NCBI RefSeq assembly: GCF_008638345.1 | Contig: NZ_VTVA01000004.1 | Location: 1 to 64,000 of the forward strand | Origin: Pseudomonas saliphila | GTDB lineage: Bacteria; Pseudomonadota; Gammaproteobacteria; Pseudomonadales; Pseudomonadaceae | Reading direction: 5' to 3' | Length of the DNA: 64,000 bases | Shown here: positions 47,526 through 55,908 of the stretch, one piece after another | Layout: every line of letters starts with the position of its first letter | Numbering within the stretch: the stretch's first letter is position 1 | Translations under genes and position numbers: made by a program | Notes under the pieces: model-generated | The model's input: only the letters and a program-made list of their open reading frames with translations | Databases searched by the model: none | Told to the model about the DNA's origin: nothing

Positions 47526-47544
47526 TGTACAGGTAATTTGTACA
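47526..47544. promoter_or_regulatory. paired TGTACA sites, putative LitR operator of CHI/DUF3833 pair
   Basis: TGTACA at 47526-47531 and 47539-47544, 13 bases apart, lie 55-75 bases upstream of the chalcone-isomerase-like start on the minus strand, in an AT-rich stretch with TATAG-type sequences downstream (47500 area). The same motif marks the other units of the region. Confidence 0.6.
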
Positions 47545-47557
47545 CCTGCCACAAAAC

Positions 47558-47583
47558 TGCCCCAAAACAACCGTATTGGGGCA
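47558..47583 (-). terminator. rho-independent terminator of hbpS-hiuH unit
   Basis: TGCCCCAA (47558-47565) pairs perfectly with TTGGGGCA (47576-47583). On the minus strand the hairpin is followed by GTTTTGT. It lies about 50 bases after the hiuH stop and would insulate the CHI-like gene's promoter. Confidence 0.65.
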
Positions 47584-47630
47584 ATGGAGCAAACAGAACC
47601 CGTCGCTTGTGGACGAATCAACTATCCGGG

Positions 47631-48059
47631 TCAGTTGCCGCGATAGGTTGAGTAACCGTAGGGGCTGAGCAATAGCGGTATATGGTAGTGATCCACCGCG
47701 CCGTCAACCTCGAAGATCACCGGAACTTCCGGGAAAAAGGTTTGTGCTTGCTGCTGAGCAAACCAGTCCCCGGTCTTGAAGGTCACCTTATAGGTTCCGC
47801 TCTGCAAGTCTTTTCCCTTGGGGAACAGATCAGTGATGCGTCCCTGCTGATTGGTCACAGCCTCGTTCAGATGTTGCCAGCCGTTCGGCTCGAGGTGCTC
47901 CAGCGTTACCCGGACCTCTGATGAAGGCAACCCGCTTTCGAGGTTGAGCACGTGCACGCTAAGTGGGTTGTCCGCAGCCAGAGTAACGCCTGCAACACTA
48001 CTGAAAAGCAGCGCCAGGCTGCAGCGGGAGATAAGTGTCATGGTATTTTTCTCGTTCAT
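47631..48059 (-). CDS. hiuH: periplasmic 5-hydroxyisourate hydrolase (transthyretin-like)
   Basis: 142 residues. The signal peptide ends near VTLAADNP. The mature chain has the TLP motifs LSVHVLNLESGLPSS, YKVTFKTGDWF, DHYHIPLLLSPYGYSTYRG; the C-terminal tetrapeptide is YRGN, where YRGS is usual. It hydrolyses 5-hydroxyisourate. There are no uric-acid genes nearby, so purine breakdown is not the likely role. It overlaps the upstream gene by 4 bases. ATG 48041 is an alternative start with a shorter n-region. Confidence 0.9.
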   Translation of the reverse strand: MNEKNTMTLISRCSLALLFSSVAGVTLAADNPLSVHVLNLESGLPSSEVRVTLEHLEPNGWQHLNEAVTNQQGRITDLFPKGKDLQSGTYKVTFKTGDWFAQQQAQTFFPEVPVIFEVDGAVDHYHIPLLLSPYGYSTYRGN

Positions 48060-48553
48060 TCAGGTTGGGTTAACTGGTCGATTGCGCTTTGAGCGCAACC
48101 CTCGTCAATGCTGGAGCCGCCAGCGCCTGCCACGCCGAGCGCGCCCACTACCTGACCGTCGATCAGCACTGGAACGCCGCCGCCGAGCAGCAGCAGTTCA
48201 TCAAGGGTGGTGAGATTGGTCGCACTGGAGTCGTTCTGGGCGCGCTCGGCGAGCACACTGGTTGCGGTCTTGGTTGACAGTGCCGTGAAGGCCTTGCGCT
48301 GGGCTGCCAGAGTATTGTGCGGGCCGACATTGTCATCACGCTGCAGCACCATTAAGTGACCTGAGCGGTCGACAACCGCTACGACAGCGGTTCGATCCTG
48401 GGCATGACAGGCACTCATGGTGGCATCTGCCAGTTTCTTACCGAGCGCCAGGGTCAGGTCTTTTCTGTCCGCTACGCCTTCAGTACTGGCCTGCGCGGCA
48501 CCTGCCGCCAGACTGCCGATGAACAGCGTTATAAGGGAAAGTCGATGCAGCAT
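48056..48553 (-). CDS. exported GlcG/HbpS-family protein
   Basis: 165 residues: signal peptide (LITLFIGSLAAGAAQA) and the HbpS/GlcG/PduO-type fold (DLTLALGKKLADATMSAC, VVAVVDRSGHLMVLQRDD, LLLLGGGVPVLIDGQVVGALGVAGAGG). Streptomyces HbpS binds heme and signals oxidative stress to a partner kinase. Here it is periplasmic and divergent from a two-component system, so a sensory link is possible but inferred. Confidence 0.9.
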   Translation of the reverse strand: MLHRLSLITLFIGSLAAGAAQASTEGVADRKDLTLALGKKLADATMSACHAQDRTAVVAVVDRSGHLMVLQRDDNVGPHNTLAAQRKAFTALSTKTATSVLAERAQNDSSATNLTTLDELLLLGGGVPVLIDGQVVGALGVAGAGGSSIDEGCAQSAIDQLTQPE

Positions 48554-48648
48554 TGAGGTCTCTCCTGGGGATGCATGAGTAGTTGCATTGGTCTATGTGG
48601 ATACCCCTGCATACTGCTGCCCCGGAACCGTCAGTAGCGTTGCCTTTT

Positions 48649-48666
48649 CATTACGTATTTGTAATG
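48649..48666. promoter_or_regulatory. response-regulator box CATTAC-N6-GTAATG
   Basis: A perfect inverted repeat CATTAC (48649-48654), spacer GTATTT, GTAATG (48661-48666), between the hbpS-hiuH unit and the regulator gene. It matches the box known for CusR/HprR/CopR-type OmpR regulators. It lies 52 bases upstream of the response-regulator start, so it can serve both directions. Confidence 0.8.
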
Positions 48667-48717
48667 GGCAGCTCGCGGGTTTAGCTCTAATCTGGCGCGA
48701 TATCCCTGGAGATAAAT

Positions 48718-49389
48718 ATGCGCATTCTGGTTGTTGAAGACGAACGCAAGGCCGCCGAGTACCTGCAGAAAGGCCTGGGGGAATCCGGTTACCAGGTGGC
48801 GGTGGCTTTCGAGGGGCTGGACGCACGCCATCTGATCGAGGAAGAAACCTTTGATCTGATCATCCTCGACGTCATGTTGCCCGGCATGGATGGCTGGCAG
48901 CTGCTCAAACTGATCCGCATGCGCGGCCAGACGCCCGTCCTGTTCCTCACCGCACGCGACAGCGTTGAAGACCGCGTCAAAGGTCTGGAACTGGGTGCAG
49001 ACGATTATCTGGTCAAGCCCTTCTCCTATTCCGAACTGCTCGCCCGTGTGCGCAGCCTGCTGCGCCGAGCCCCCCTGCGAGATAGCGAGCATTACACGCT
49101 GCACGACCTGGAAGTGGATGTCCTGCGGCGACAGGTGAGCCGGACTGGCCAACGCATCGCCCTGACCAACAAGGAATTCGCCTTGTTGCAGCTGTTGATC
49201 AGCCATCCCGGCGAAGTCATGTCCCGCAGCCGCATCGCTTCGGTGGTATGGAATATCAATTTTGACAGCGACACCAACGTCGTCGACGTAGCTATCAGGC
49301 GGTTGCGGGCGAAGGTGGACGACCCCTTCCAGCACAAGCTGGTGCATACCGTTCGAGGCATGGGCTACAAACTGGATGGCTCGGCGTGA
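48718..49389 (+). CDS. OmpR-family response regulator (CopR/CusR/HprR type)
   Basis: 223 residues. The receiver domain has acidic pocket EDE, phosphoacceptor Asp51 ([10 protein letters not shown]), Thr (FLTARD) and Lys100 (YLVKPF). The winged helix ends in [32 protein letters not shown]. It resembles heavy-metal regulators. The next gene overlaps by 4 bases. Confidence 0.94.
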   Translation: MRILVVEDERKAAEYLQKGLGESGYQVAVAFEGLDARHLIEEETFDLIILDVMLPGMDGWQLLKLIRMRGQTPVLFLTARDSVEDRVKGLELGADDYLVKPFSYSELLARVRSLLRRAPLRDSEHYTLHDLEVDVLRRQVSRTGQRIALTNKEFALLQLLISHPGEVMSRSRIASVVWNINFDSDTNVVDVAIRRLRAKVDDPFQHKLVHTVRGMGYKLDGSA

Positions 49390-50744
49390 GCAATCTGATG
49401 CATTCGCTGAGTTTGCGGCTAGGCCTGGCTTTTGCCCTTGTGGGTACGTTGCTGCTCGGCACCATTGGTGTCTATCTCTACCAGTCGTTGCAGCGCGAAA
49501 TCGCCTGGCGGGACGATCAGGCATTGCTCGGGCGCCTTGAGCGGGTACAGCTGCTGCTGGAGAACAGCCCGGACCTCGATGCTCCGAGCGACCGGCCAGA
49601 GCTGTATGCCAACATGCTTGGTAATACGCAGCATTTTCTCTGGGTACTGGACGACAGCGGTCGCACGCTGGTCAGCATCAACCCGGCTGAGCTGGTAATG
49701 CCACAGCTGCCAGCCACTCGAGAACCTGTCTTTCACCAGGACCAGGCCGAAACCTATCGCCTGGTCACCCAGCAACTTGAGGTCAATGAGAGATCCCTGA
49801 CCCTGATCGCCGGCCATCTACTGACCGAGCGGCAACTGATGCTCGCAGCGTATCGGTCGAACCTGATCGCCGTGCTGAGTGTTGGCAGCCTGCTGGCGTT
49901 TCTGCTGGGTTTCTGGATCAGCCAGCGCGGCTTGCTGCCTCTGCGGCGCCTTGCGCAGCAGGCAGCGTCAATCGATAGCGAGCATCTGTACCTGCGATTA
50001 CACACGGCTAGCCGCTACAACGAGCTCGATTCGCTGGTGCAGAGTTTCAATCAGGCGCTGGAAAGATTGGAGGAAGGCTTCGACCAACTTTCACGGTTCT
50101 CCGGCGATCTGGCACACGAGATGCGCACACCGCTCAACAATCTCATCGGCCAGACCCAACAATCGCTTAGCCGGCACCGTTCGGCTGAGCAGTACGAACA
50201 GCTGCTGGAATCTAACCTGGAGGAGTTCGAGCGCCTGGCCCGGATGATCGACAGCCTGCTGTTTCTGGCGCGGTGCGTACAGCCAAAGCACAGTCTCGCG
50301 CGCCAGCCAACGGACCTTCACGCCCTCGCCGAGAGGCTCTGTGATTACTTCGAAGGGATGGCCGAGGATCAGCAGCTGGAACTGGCCAACCAGTGCAGCG
50401 GCACACTTGTGGTGGAACCCGAGATGCTCACCCGTGCCCTGGCCAATCTGATCGCCAACGCAGTGCGCTACGCCGACGCCGGCAGCACGATCAGCATAGC
50501 GAGTCGACAGGAGAACGCGCTCACGATCATCAGCGTTCATAACCTGGGGCCAGGCATTGAAGACGAACACCTGCCCAGATTGTTCGAGCGCTTCTATCGG
50601 GCAGACCCTTCAAGAAGCCTGCCGGGCGATAGTGGTGGCCTCGGCCTGGCTATCGTCGAGGCGATCGTGCGTCTGCACGGCGGAGCCGTCAGGGTCTCCA
50701 ATATCGACGCGGGCGTGCGTTTCGAATTGCATTTCCCGACATAG
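49386..50744 (+). CDS. heavy-metal-type sensor histidine kinase (CusS/HprS family)
   Basis: 452 residues: helix at 8-30, periplasmic sensor (about 30-160), second helix near 165-185 ([20 protein letters not shown]), HAMP, phosphoacceptor in [16 protein letters not shown], then N, G1 ([13 protein letters not shown]) and G2 ([14 protein letters not shown]) boxes. The periplasmic domain belongs to the CusS-type family. It could sense copper or oxidants; the sequence does not decide. Confidence 0.94.
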   Translation: MSNLMHSLSLRLGLAFALVGTLLLGTIGVYLYQSLQREIAWRDDQALLGRLERVQLLLENSPDLDAPSDRPELYANMLGNTQHFLWVLDDSGRTLVSINPAELVMPQLPATREPVFHQDQAETYRLVTQQLEVNERSLTLIAGHLLTERQLMLAAYRSNLIAVLSVGSLLAFLLGFWISQRGLLPLRRLAQQAASIDSEHLYLRLHTASRYNELDSLVQSFNQALERLEEGFDQLSRFSGDLAHEMRTPLNNLIGQTQQSLSRHRSAEQYEQLLESNLEEFERLARMIDSLLFLARCVQPKHSLARQPTDLHALAERLCDYFEGMAEDQQLELANQCSGTLVVEPEMLTRALANLIANAVRYADAGSTISIASRQENALTIISVHNLGPGIEDEHLPRLFERFYRADPSRSLPGDSGGLGLAIVEAIVRLHGGAVRVSNIDAGVRFELHFPT

Positions 50745-50751
50745 CTCGATG

Positions 50752-50769
50752 CATGACAGTTTTGTAATC
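50752..50769 (+). promoter_or_regulatory. degenerate copy of the CATTAC-N6-GTAATG box
   Basis: CATGACAGTTTTGTAATC agrees with the box at 48649-48666 at 13 of 18 positions; the half-sites are ATGAC and GTAAT, six apart. It lies 8 bases after the kinase stop and 95 bases before the small secreted-peptide gene. Confidence 0.5.
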
Positions 50770-50863
50770 AGCGCGTCATGCTGGCGCCGGGGCCAAGCCC
50801 ATATCCTGTACAGGTCAAGCAGCGGCCTATGCCGCGGCTAATAACTGAACAAGGATATTACCC

Positions 50864-50983
50864 ATGAAATTTGTAATCGCCATGCTGTTTTCCCTTTCCG
50901 CTCTTACCTGCACTCTGGCCCAAGCCGAGGACGGCAGTCACCGCCTGCAGGACCTGCATCAAGTTCATCAGCAGGATAAGTGA
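50864..50983 (+). CDS. 39-residue secreted peptide, possible PtrA-like
   Basis: ATG 50864, preceded by AAGGAT (50851-50856), encodes 39 residues. The first 22 are a signal peptide (MKFVIAMLFSLSALTCTLAQAE); the mature part is DGSHRLQDLHQVHQQDK, with three His and several Asp/Gln. It follows the two-component system on the same strand. Small exported proteins near copRS in Pseudomonas (PtrA type) are copper-induced; similarity here is weak, so identity is open. Confidence 0.6.
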   Translation: MKFVIAMLFSLSALTCTLAQAEDGSHRLQDLHQVHQQDK

Positions 50984-51022
50984 TCAGCAGCCAGACCTTT
51001 TTGCCCCGCCATCATCGTTCAG

Positions 51023-51050
51023 ACCCAGAACCGCCATGGGGATTCTGGGT
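51023..51050 (+). terminator. possible terminator after the secreted-peptide gene
   Basis: ACCCAGAA (51023-51030) pairs with TTCTGGGT (51043-51050) over 8 bp. Only a short T-containing stretch follows, so this is a weak call. The remaining gap to the next gene contains the GntR-family operator described separately. Confidence 0.45.
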
Positions 51051-51104
51051 TGACTTCAAACCAGCGCACATCGATGCACAAAACTACTGCTTCCCGCGGC
51101 TAGT

Positions 51105-51137
51105 AATTCATCCTATGATTTACCAATAGGATGAATT
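51105..51137. promoter_or_regulatory. perfect 12-bp-armed operator for the FadR-type regulator
   Basis: AATTCATCCTAT (51105-51116) and ATAGGATGAATT (51126-51137) are exact reverse complements, 9 bases apart. The right arm ends directly before the GAGG Shine-Dalgarno (51139-51142). Autorepression by the downstream regulator is likely. Confidence 0.7.
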
Positions 51138-51147
51138 TGAGGTGTGC

Positions 51148-51840
51148 ATGTCATTACAACCCGTTCCTCGCTCTACGCTGGTTGAACGCGTCATCGACCA
51201 GCTGCGTGCCCAGTTGATGGAAGGCCAATGGCCGTGCGGCACGCGTATCCCAACCGAAGACAGTCTCAGTAAAACCCTGGGTGTGGGCAGGAATACCGTC
51301 CGCGAAGCGGTACGGGCTCTGGTCCACGCAGGTCTACTCGAATTGCGTCAAGGGGCAGGTACCTTTGTGCGCTCCGATCGTGATCCCACTGAACTGGTGC
51401 GCCGCCTGGCCGATGGAACATTGCGTGACCAGCTGGAGGTTCGGCGCGCATTAGAGGTCGAAGCTGCACGCCTGGCTGCGCTTCGGCGCTCCGATGAAGA
51501 TCTGAAAGCCATTAGCGACGCGCTGCGGGCGCGCGGCTCCTGGACAGACGATGCCTCCCTCGAAGCCTTTGTCGACCGGGATGCCCAGTTTCATTTGAGT
51601 GTCGTGCGGGCCGGTCACAATGCGACGCTCCTGGAAATGTACCTGTACTTCTGGGGCGGCTTGCAGAACACCATTGCGCGCACGGAAGGGGACCAACATT
51701 TACCGGAACCCAGCCACGAGGCGCATGAAGCTGTGTATGAAGCCATTCGCCGTGGGTCTCCGGCCGAGGCCGCTGAAGCAGCTAGTCAGCTGCTGACTCC
51801 GGCGCTGGTGGCAACAACCGCCGTGCACAACAAAATCTGA
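51148..51840 (+). CDS. FadR/GntR-family transcriptional regulator
   Basis: 230 residues from ATG 51148, with GAGG five bases upstream. The N-terminal winged helix reads RIPTEDSLSKTLGVGRNTVREAVRALVHAGLLELRQGAGTFV. The C-terminal FCD domain (about 80-220) binds an organic-acid ligand and contains HLSVVRAGHN. It precedes a TauE-type exporter by 40 bases, so it probably controls that gene. Confidence 0.93.
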   Translation: MSLQPVPRSTLVERVIDQLRAQLMEGQWPCGTRIPTEDSLSKTLGVGRNTVREAVRALVHAGLLELRQGAGTFVRSDRDPTELVRRLADGTLRDQLEVRRALEVEAARLAALRRSDEDLKAISDALRARGSWTDDASLEAFVDRDAQFHLSVVRAGHNATLLEMYLYFWGGLQNTIARTEGDQHLPEPSHEAHEAVYEAIRRGSPAEAAEAASQLLTPALVATTAVHNKI

Positions 51841-51880
51841 CCGGTGATATGCGGTCGTGGTCTCACAAGGATAAAGGATT

Positions 51881-52642
51881 GTGGAAGAGACTATTCTGAC
51901 GTGGTGTTTGTTGCTCGCCGCTTCATTCCTCGGCGGCGGCTTGAACGCGATCGCCGGAGGCGGAAGTTTTTTCACGTTTCCGGCATTGGTCTATGCAGGG
52001 ATACCCGTCGTGGCCGCCAATGCCACGGGTACACTCGCCCTGCTACCAGGTTACATTGCGAGTACCTGGGGTTATCGGGAAGACCTGAAAGCACCCGCCG
52101 CTCTGACCATGAGCATCGTCATTGCAGTGAGTGTTCTCGGTGGAGCCTTGGGCGCATTCGTGCTGCTTACAACGCCCGATGAGGTGTTCCGCGCCATCGT
52201 CCCCTGGCTATTGTTGCTCGCTACGGTTGTGTTTGCCGCGGCGCCCTGGCTGCTTCGTGCCTTCGGCCAAAACAAGAACGCAGGTGAGGCAGGTTCAATC
52301 ACTCAAGGCTCAGCGCTGGCCGCTGTAAGCGTCTACGGGGGATATTTTAACGGCGGGTTAGGCATCCTTCTGCTCGCCGTGTTTGGCATGCTGGGGCATC
52401 GCAGCATCAATCAGATGCAGGCGCTCAAAAACCTGATCTCCTCCGTGTTAACGGCCATTGCCGTATGCGTTTACACATTCGGCGGAGCCATTGTCTGGTA
52501 CGAAGCGACCATGATGATGGTAGCGGCGAGCATCGGGGGCTACGTGATGGCCCGGTTAGCCCGGCGACTCTCGCCCACTGTCGTGCGCGCGGTGGTGATT
52601 GTAACCGGCGCCATCATGACGACCCTGTTCTTTATGGGCTAA
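51881..52642 (+). CDS. TauE/SafE-family exporter
   Basis: 253 residues with about eight helices and the family repeat (GGGLNAIAGGGSFFTFPALVYAG early, SVYGGYFNGGLGILLLAVFGMLG later). It starts with GTG 51881 after AAGGATT. TauE proteins export sulfite, sulfoacetate or other organic anions. The substrate here is unknown; the FCD ligand of the regulator upstream would be the likely inducer. Confidence 0.92.
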   Translation: MEETILTWCLLLAASFLGGGLNAIAGGGSFFTFPALVYAGIPVVAANATGTLALLPGYIASTWGYREDLKAPAALTMSIVIAVSVLGGALGAFVLLTTPDEVFRAIVPWLLLLATVVFAAAPWLLRAFGQNKNAGEAGSITQGSALAAVSVYGGYFNGGLGILLLAVFGMLGHRSINQMQALKNLISSVLTAIAVCVYTFGGAIVWYEATMMMVAASIGGYVMARLARRLSPTVVRAVVIVTGAIMTTLFFMG

Positions 52643-52684
52643 CCGCCTAAGCCTGAACCTATCCGTTGTGGCCTGTTTTATCGA

Positions 52685-53551
52685 TTACTTCGGCTGCGAC
52701 GCAGAAGCGGAATCAAGATTGGAATAATGCCCCACTACAATTAACAGGTCGTCTTCACGGTGCAAGTAAGCCTGCTTCGTTTCATACTTCCTGGTGACGG
52801 GATTACGCCATTGATAGGCGTATTGCGCTTCGGGCTGGTCATCGACCAGATCAAGCATGTCCTGCCCGATGGGCTTGCCGGTGCGGTCTTTGAGGGACAC
52901 AAAATCCTTGCCGATGAGATTCAGATCGTAGCCGTGGGCAAGGAATTGGTTGCTCTGCAGGTCGATAACGAAAGCATACAGTTCGTCCTGGATGTAACGA
53001 GGGTCCAGCCAGTTGATCGCATTAAGGGTCTTGTGGCGGTTTTCTTTCAGGTCCTCAGTAACACGCTCCAACAGCGCTTTCGCTTCTGCCTCACCTGGCC
53101 TGCCGAGGTAATAACCAACAGCCAGAATGTGGTCGCCGACGCGCTGGTAGAAAGCTTTCTTACGCTCGACCCTGCCCGTGCTCCGATTCACCCAACGGTA
53201 CTCGCCCTCGCGGATCCCTTCTTCGGACTCCGACAATACAGTTTCAAAGTCGCGTTTGAGCCTGTCATCCAATAATGGCTTGATGTTTCGACCAATCAAG
53301 GCGTGAGATGGACCGCTGCTAGCGAGCATCACCCCTTCGCCATCCACCACGAAAACATACAAGTCCTCTTCAAGAAAGACCCCCTGTCGACTGAAGGCTG
53401 CCAGCGCGCGATCACCTTCTTCGCGGTAATGCTCTACCGCGCGTTCAAGCAACGCCTTCGCTCGGCGGGCGTCGTCAGGCTGAGTATCAGCAGATGCTGA
53501 CGTTCCAAACACGATGCATAGGCCGATCAACAGCATCCAGCACTTATTCAT
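52685..53551 (-). CDS. secreted protein with two Cache sensor domains
   Basis: 288 residues: signal peptide (LLIGLCIVFGTSASA) then two single Cache_2-type domains (about 25-150 and 155-280; LYVFVVDGEGVMLASSGP and LYAFVIDLQSNQFLAHGY are equivalent). No output domain follows, so it is a periplasmic ligand-binding protein whose partner kinase or chemoreceptor is not adjacent. Repeated GRNIKPL/GKDFVSL pieces show the internal duplication. Confidence 0.88.
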   Translation of the reverse strand: MNKCWMLLIGLCIVFGTSASADTQPDDARRAKALLERAVEHYREEGDRALAAFSRQGVFLEEDLYVFVVDGEGVMLASSGPSHALIGRNIKPLLDDRLKRDFETVLSESEEGIREGEYRWVNRSTGRVERKKAFYQRVGDHILAVGYYLGRPGEAEAKALLERVTEDLKENRHKTLNAINWLDPRYIQDELYAFVIDLQSNQFLAHGYDLNLIGKDFVSLKDRTGKPIGQDMLDLVDDQPEAQYAYQWRNPVTRKYETKQAYLHREDDLLIVVGHYSNLDSASASQPK

Positions 53552-53767
53552 TTTATTCTCCTGGTCGGTAACCTGTCAGACAGCTTGCCCATAATCGTAG
53601 CCATCCAACATCGTCCAAAAGGACGATATATGCAGGATCGGGATGCAAATGCGTGGAGCGCTTCGGAGCGCAACTGGGGACTGGCCCGCGCAAGGTAGAC
53701 ACCTAGGCGGATTGGTCTGAACAGGATGTCATGGGAGGCCCCGGCAATTGAGCATCGCCAGGTGAGC

Positions 53768-53813
53768 GGAACGTCCGGCTGATCGTTCAGTGAATGATCA
53801 GACCAGACGTTCC
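53768..53813. terminator. large stem-loop downstream of Rieske oxygenase gene
   Basis: GGAACGTC (53768-53775) pairs with GACGTTCC (53806-53813), and an inner TGATC-N-TTCA/AATGATCA hairpin sits within. It lies 10 bases beyond the Rieske stop. No T-run follows, so it may be a terminator or a processing site. Confidence 0.45.
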
Positions 53814-53822
53814 ATAACGTGT

Positions 53823-54860
53823 TTACTTGGCGACCGTAACAATCTCGCGGCGCTCTTTCAGTGCGGCAGGCACGTCTGCTTCGTCCATGAAGAACTGCGA
53901 ATACCACTCACGCAATTGATACACCGGGCCGTCACCTTCAGCGAGCAGCGGGTTATCGATACGCACCTTGGTTTTCCAGATATCCACGTCCTGATAGAAG
54001 GACTCACGGTTCTGTTGAACATATTGCAGAGCCAACTCCCGGTTCTGCTCTTCGCTCCAACCCGGGATTTTCTTCACCAGCACGCCGAAGCGCAGTTCGA
54101 AGCTATCCGGCGTAATGGGCACGTGGCAGTTCAGCAGTATGCTCTCGACAGTCATCCCATCGAATTCGGCGCGCATGCGGGTGAAGTGTGTAGCGGGACC
54201 GTAATAGGCCGACTCGGCTACCAGATCCCCGCCCAAACGCTCTGAATCACCGTGGAATATCTGCTCGCCAATATGCCCTTCGAAGACGTTCGCAAAGTAT
54301 TTGGTCGGCGTGCCATGAACCGGGCCGAAATGCTGCGCATCTGCCAGGTTGTCGACCAGCTCGCGCGGGTTGGTTTCGATGATCATCAGGTCGAGGTGCC
54401 AATCATGATCCCACTCGTCGCTATCAATCTCAGGCAAGTGTGGGATTTCGACCCCTTCTTCAGGCGCTTTGCCCTCAGGGTTATTCCAGACAAACAGCAG
54501 ACGATTGACTTCTTTGGTCAGCCATTTCCGTGTTTTGGCTTTGGGAGGTATACGCTTGCAATAGGGGATCGCCGCGCAACGACCGCTGGCTTCGAACTCC
54601 CAGTGATGGAATGGGCAGACGATACGGCCATTTACCAGCTCACCGGTAGACAGGTCAGCGCCCATGTGTGGGCAATGCGCATCAAGCACGCTGATGTTGC
54701 CTTCGTCAGCCGCAAAGGCCAGCAAACGCGTCCCGAAGATATTCAGTGTATGGATCTGGCCGTCACGATACTGCTCGGCTTCGCCAAGACAATGCCAACC
54801 ACGGCCATAGCGATATTCAGCTGTGGTTGGGACTGTTTTTATATCTACCATTTGTGTCAT
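53823..54860 (-). CDS. Rieske non-heme iron oxygenase, KshA-like
   Basis: 345 residues from ATG 54860 (GAGG eight bases upstream; ATG 54866 also possible). The Rieske cluster ligands are CPHMGADLSTG and CPFHHWEF. The mononuclear iron facial triad is suggested by NLADAQHFGPVHGT. The C-terminal WYSQFF resembles steroid oxygenases such as KshA. It would hydroxylate a ring or alkyl substrate and needs a reductase not present here. It lies in the catabolic block with an SDR and MMPL exporter. Confidence 0.9.
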   Translation of the reverse strand: MTQMVDIKTVPTTAEYRYGRGWHCLGEAEQYRDGQIHTLNIFGTRLLAFAADEGNISVLDAHCPHMGADLSTGELVNGRIVCPFHHWEFEASGRCAAIPYCKRIPPKAKTRKWLTKEVNRLLFVWNNPEGKAPEEGVEIPHLPEIDSDEWDHDWHLDLMIIETNPRELVDNLADAQHFGPVHGTPTKYFANVFEGHIGEQIFHGDSERLGGDLVAESAYYGPATHFTRMRAEFDGMTVESILLNCHVPITPDSFELRFGVLVKKIPGWSEEQNRELALQYVQQNRESFYQDVDIWKTKVRIDNPLLAEGDGPVYQLREWYSQFFMDEADVPAALKERREIVTVAK

Positions 54861-54975
54861 GTCCATGTCCTCGCTTCAATTCATGTGCGGCGTGTATAAC
54901 CACATTCAACGTAGGACATAGTCGCCAAGCCAACAGTTTGCTTCATCCTCCACTCGGACTAGATGCTCGACCGGC

Positions 54976-55815
54976 TCACTTGACGCGCCAATCGGCGATG
55001 ATTTCTTGATTGAGGGCGAAGGGCTGCGCATTGATCGTTCTTTTCTGATGTAAGCCTTCTACATCCTCACAGGCGAGCCAGCAGATAACCTTGGCTGGCA
55101 CTTCTGGCGGAGCTGAACCGTTACGCAGCGCAATGACGCCTTTTTCGCCAATGGTTACCTTCAACGCCTCAGTCGTCACCACGCCAGGGTTCACCGTATA
55201 GGCTCTCAGGCCCTGGTCACCCAGTTCTGTCGTGATAATCCCGGAGAGACGCGATACCGCAGCCTTGCCTGCCCCGTAGGCGTAGCCCCAGCCGCCCTTT
55301 CCTGCGGCTACTGGCGGATCGGTTTCGCCCGCCCCCGAGGTGATATTGATAATCACGCCATCCCCACGCGCGACCATATGCGAGGCAATACGCTGGCTTA
55401 ATAGAAAAGGCGCAAGCAGGTAACCTTGATAGACGCGCTCGAGGGTGTCAGGACCTAGATCCATGAATGAACTGTTGAGATCGTTACCTTGATACACCGC
55501 ATTGTTGACCAGCACATCGACCCGGCCTGCCTGCTCGATGGCAGCCGCAGCAGCTGAAAGCACCGAGTCGGCATCTAGAAGGTCCATCCGGATGGTCCAT
55601 GCCCTGCGTCCGAGCTTTTCCACCAGCGCGGCGGTCTCCAGCAAGCTGCCAGACAACGGCAGCCCATCGCCAGTGGTCAGGGCGTGCTCGTGCTTTTCAC
55701 CTTCGGCGAGAGTTCGCGCGCTGAGGACAATGTCGTATCCCTGCTGGGCAAAAGCGAGAGCGGTGGCGCGGCCAATGCCGCGACTGGCACCGGTGATAAA
55801 AGCGACCTTGTTCAT
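54976..55815 (-). CDS. SDR-family dehydrogenase of the catabolic block
   Basis: 279 residues with TGASRGIGRAT, NNAV and YGAGKAAV (Tyr-Lys). GGAGG precedes ATG 55815. The N-terminal half has an unusual insertion (TLAEGEKHEHALTTGDGLPLSG). It is probably an NAD(P)-linked alcohol dehydrogenase acting after the Rieske oxygenase. Its start region lies in a perfect inverted repeat described separately. Confidence 0.9.
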   Translation of the reverse strand: MNKVAFITGASRGIGRATALAFAQQGYDIVLSARTLAEGEKHEHALTTGDGLPLSGSLLETAALVEKLGRRAWTIRMDLLDADSVLSAAAAAIEQAGRVDVLVNNAVYQGNDLNSSFMDLGPDTLERVYQGYLLAPFLLSQRIASHMVARGDGVIINITSGAGETDPPVAAGKGGWGYAYGAGKAAVSRLSGIITTELGDQGLRAYTVNPGVVTTEALKVTIGEKGVIALRNGSAPPEVPAKVICWLACEDVEGLHQKRTINAQPFALNQEIIADWRVK

Positions 55816-55843
55816 ATGGATCCTCCGTCTGGGATCCATATGA
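55812..55843. promoter_or_regulatory. perfect 12-bp-armed inverted repeat over SDR start
   Basis: TCATATGGATCC (55812-55823) and GGATCCATATGA (55832-55843) are exact reverse complements, 8 apart. On the minus strand the ATG (55815-55813) lies in the 3' arm and the GGAGG spans loop and stem. It may be a DNA operator or an mRNA hairpin that hides the start. Confidence 0.6.
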
Positions 55844-55908
55844 TTGCTGAACGGGTTGGTTAGAGCATGGTCAATTCGGACCAGACAGCGATTTGATTGT
55901 CATCCAGA

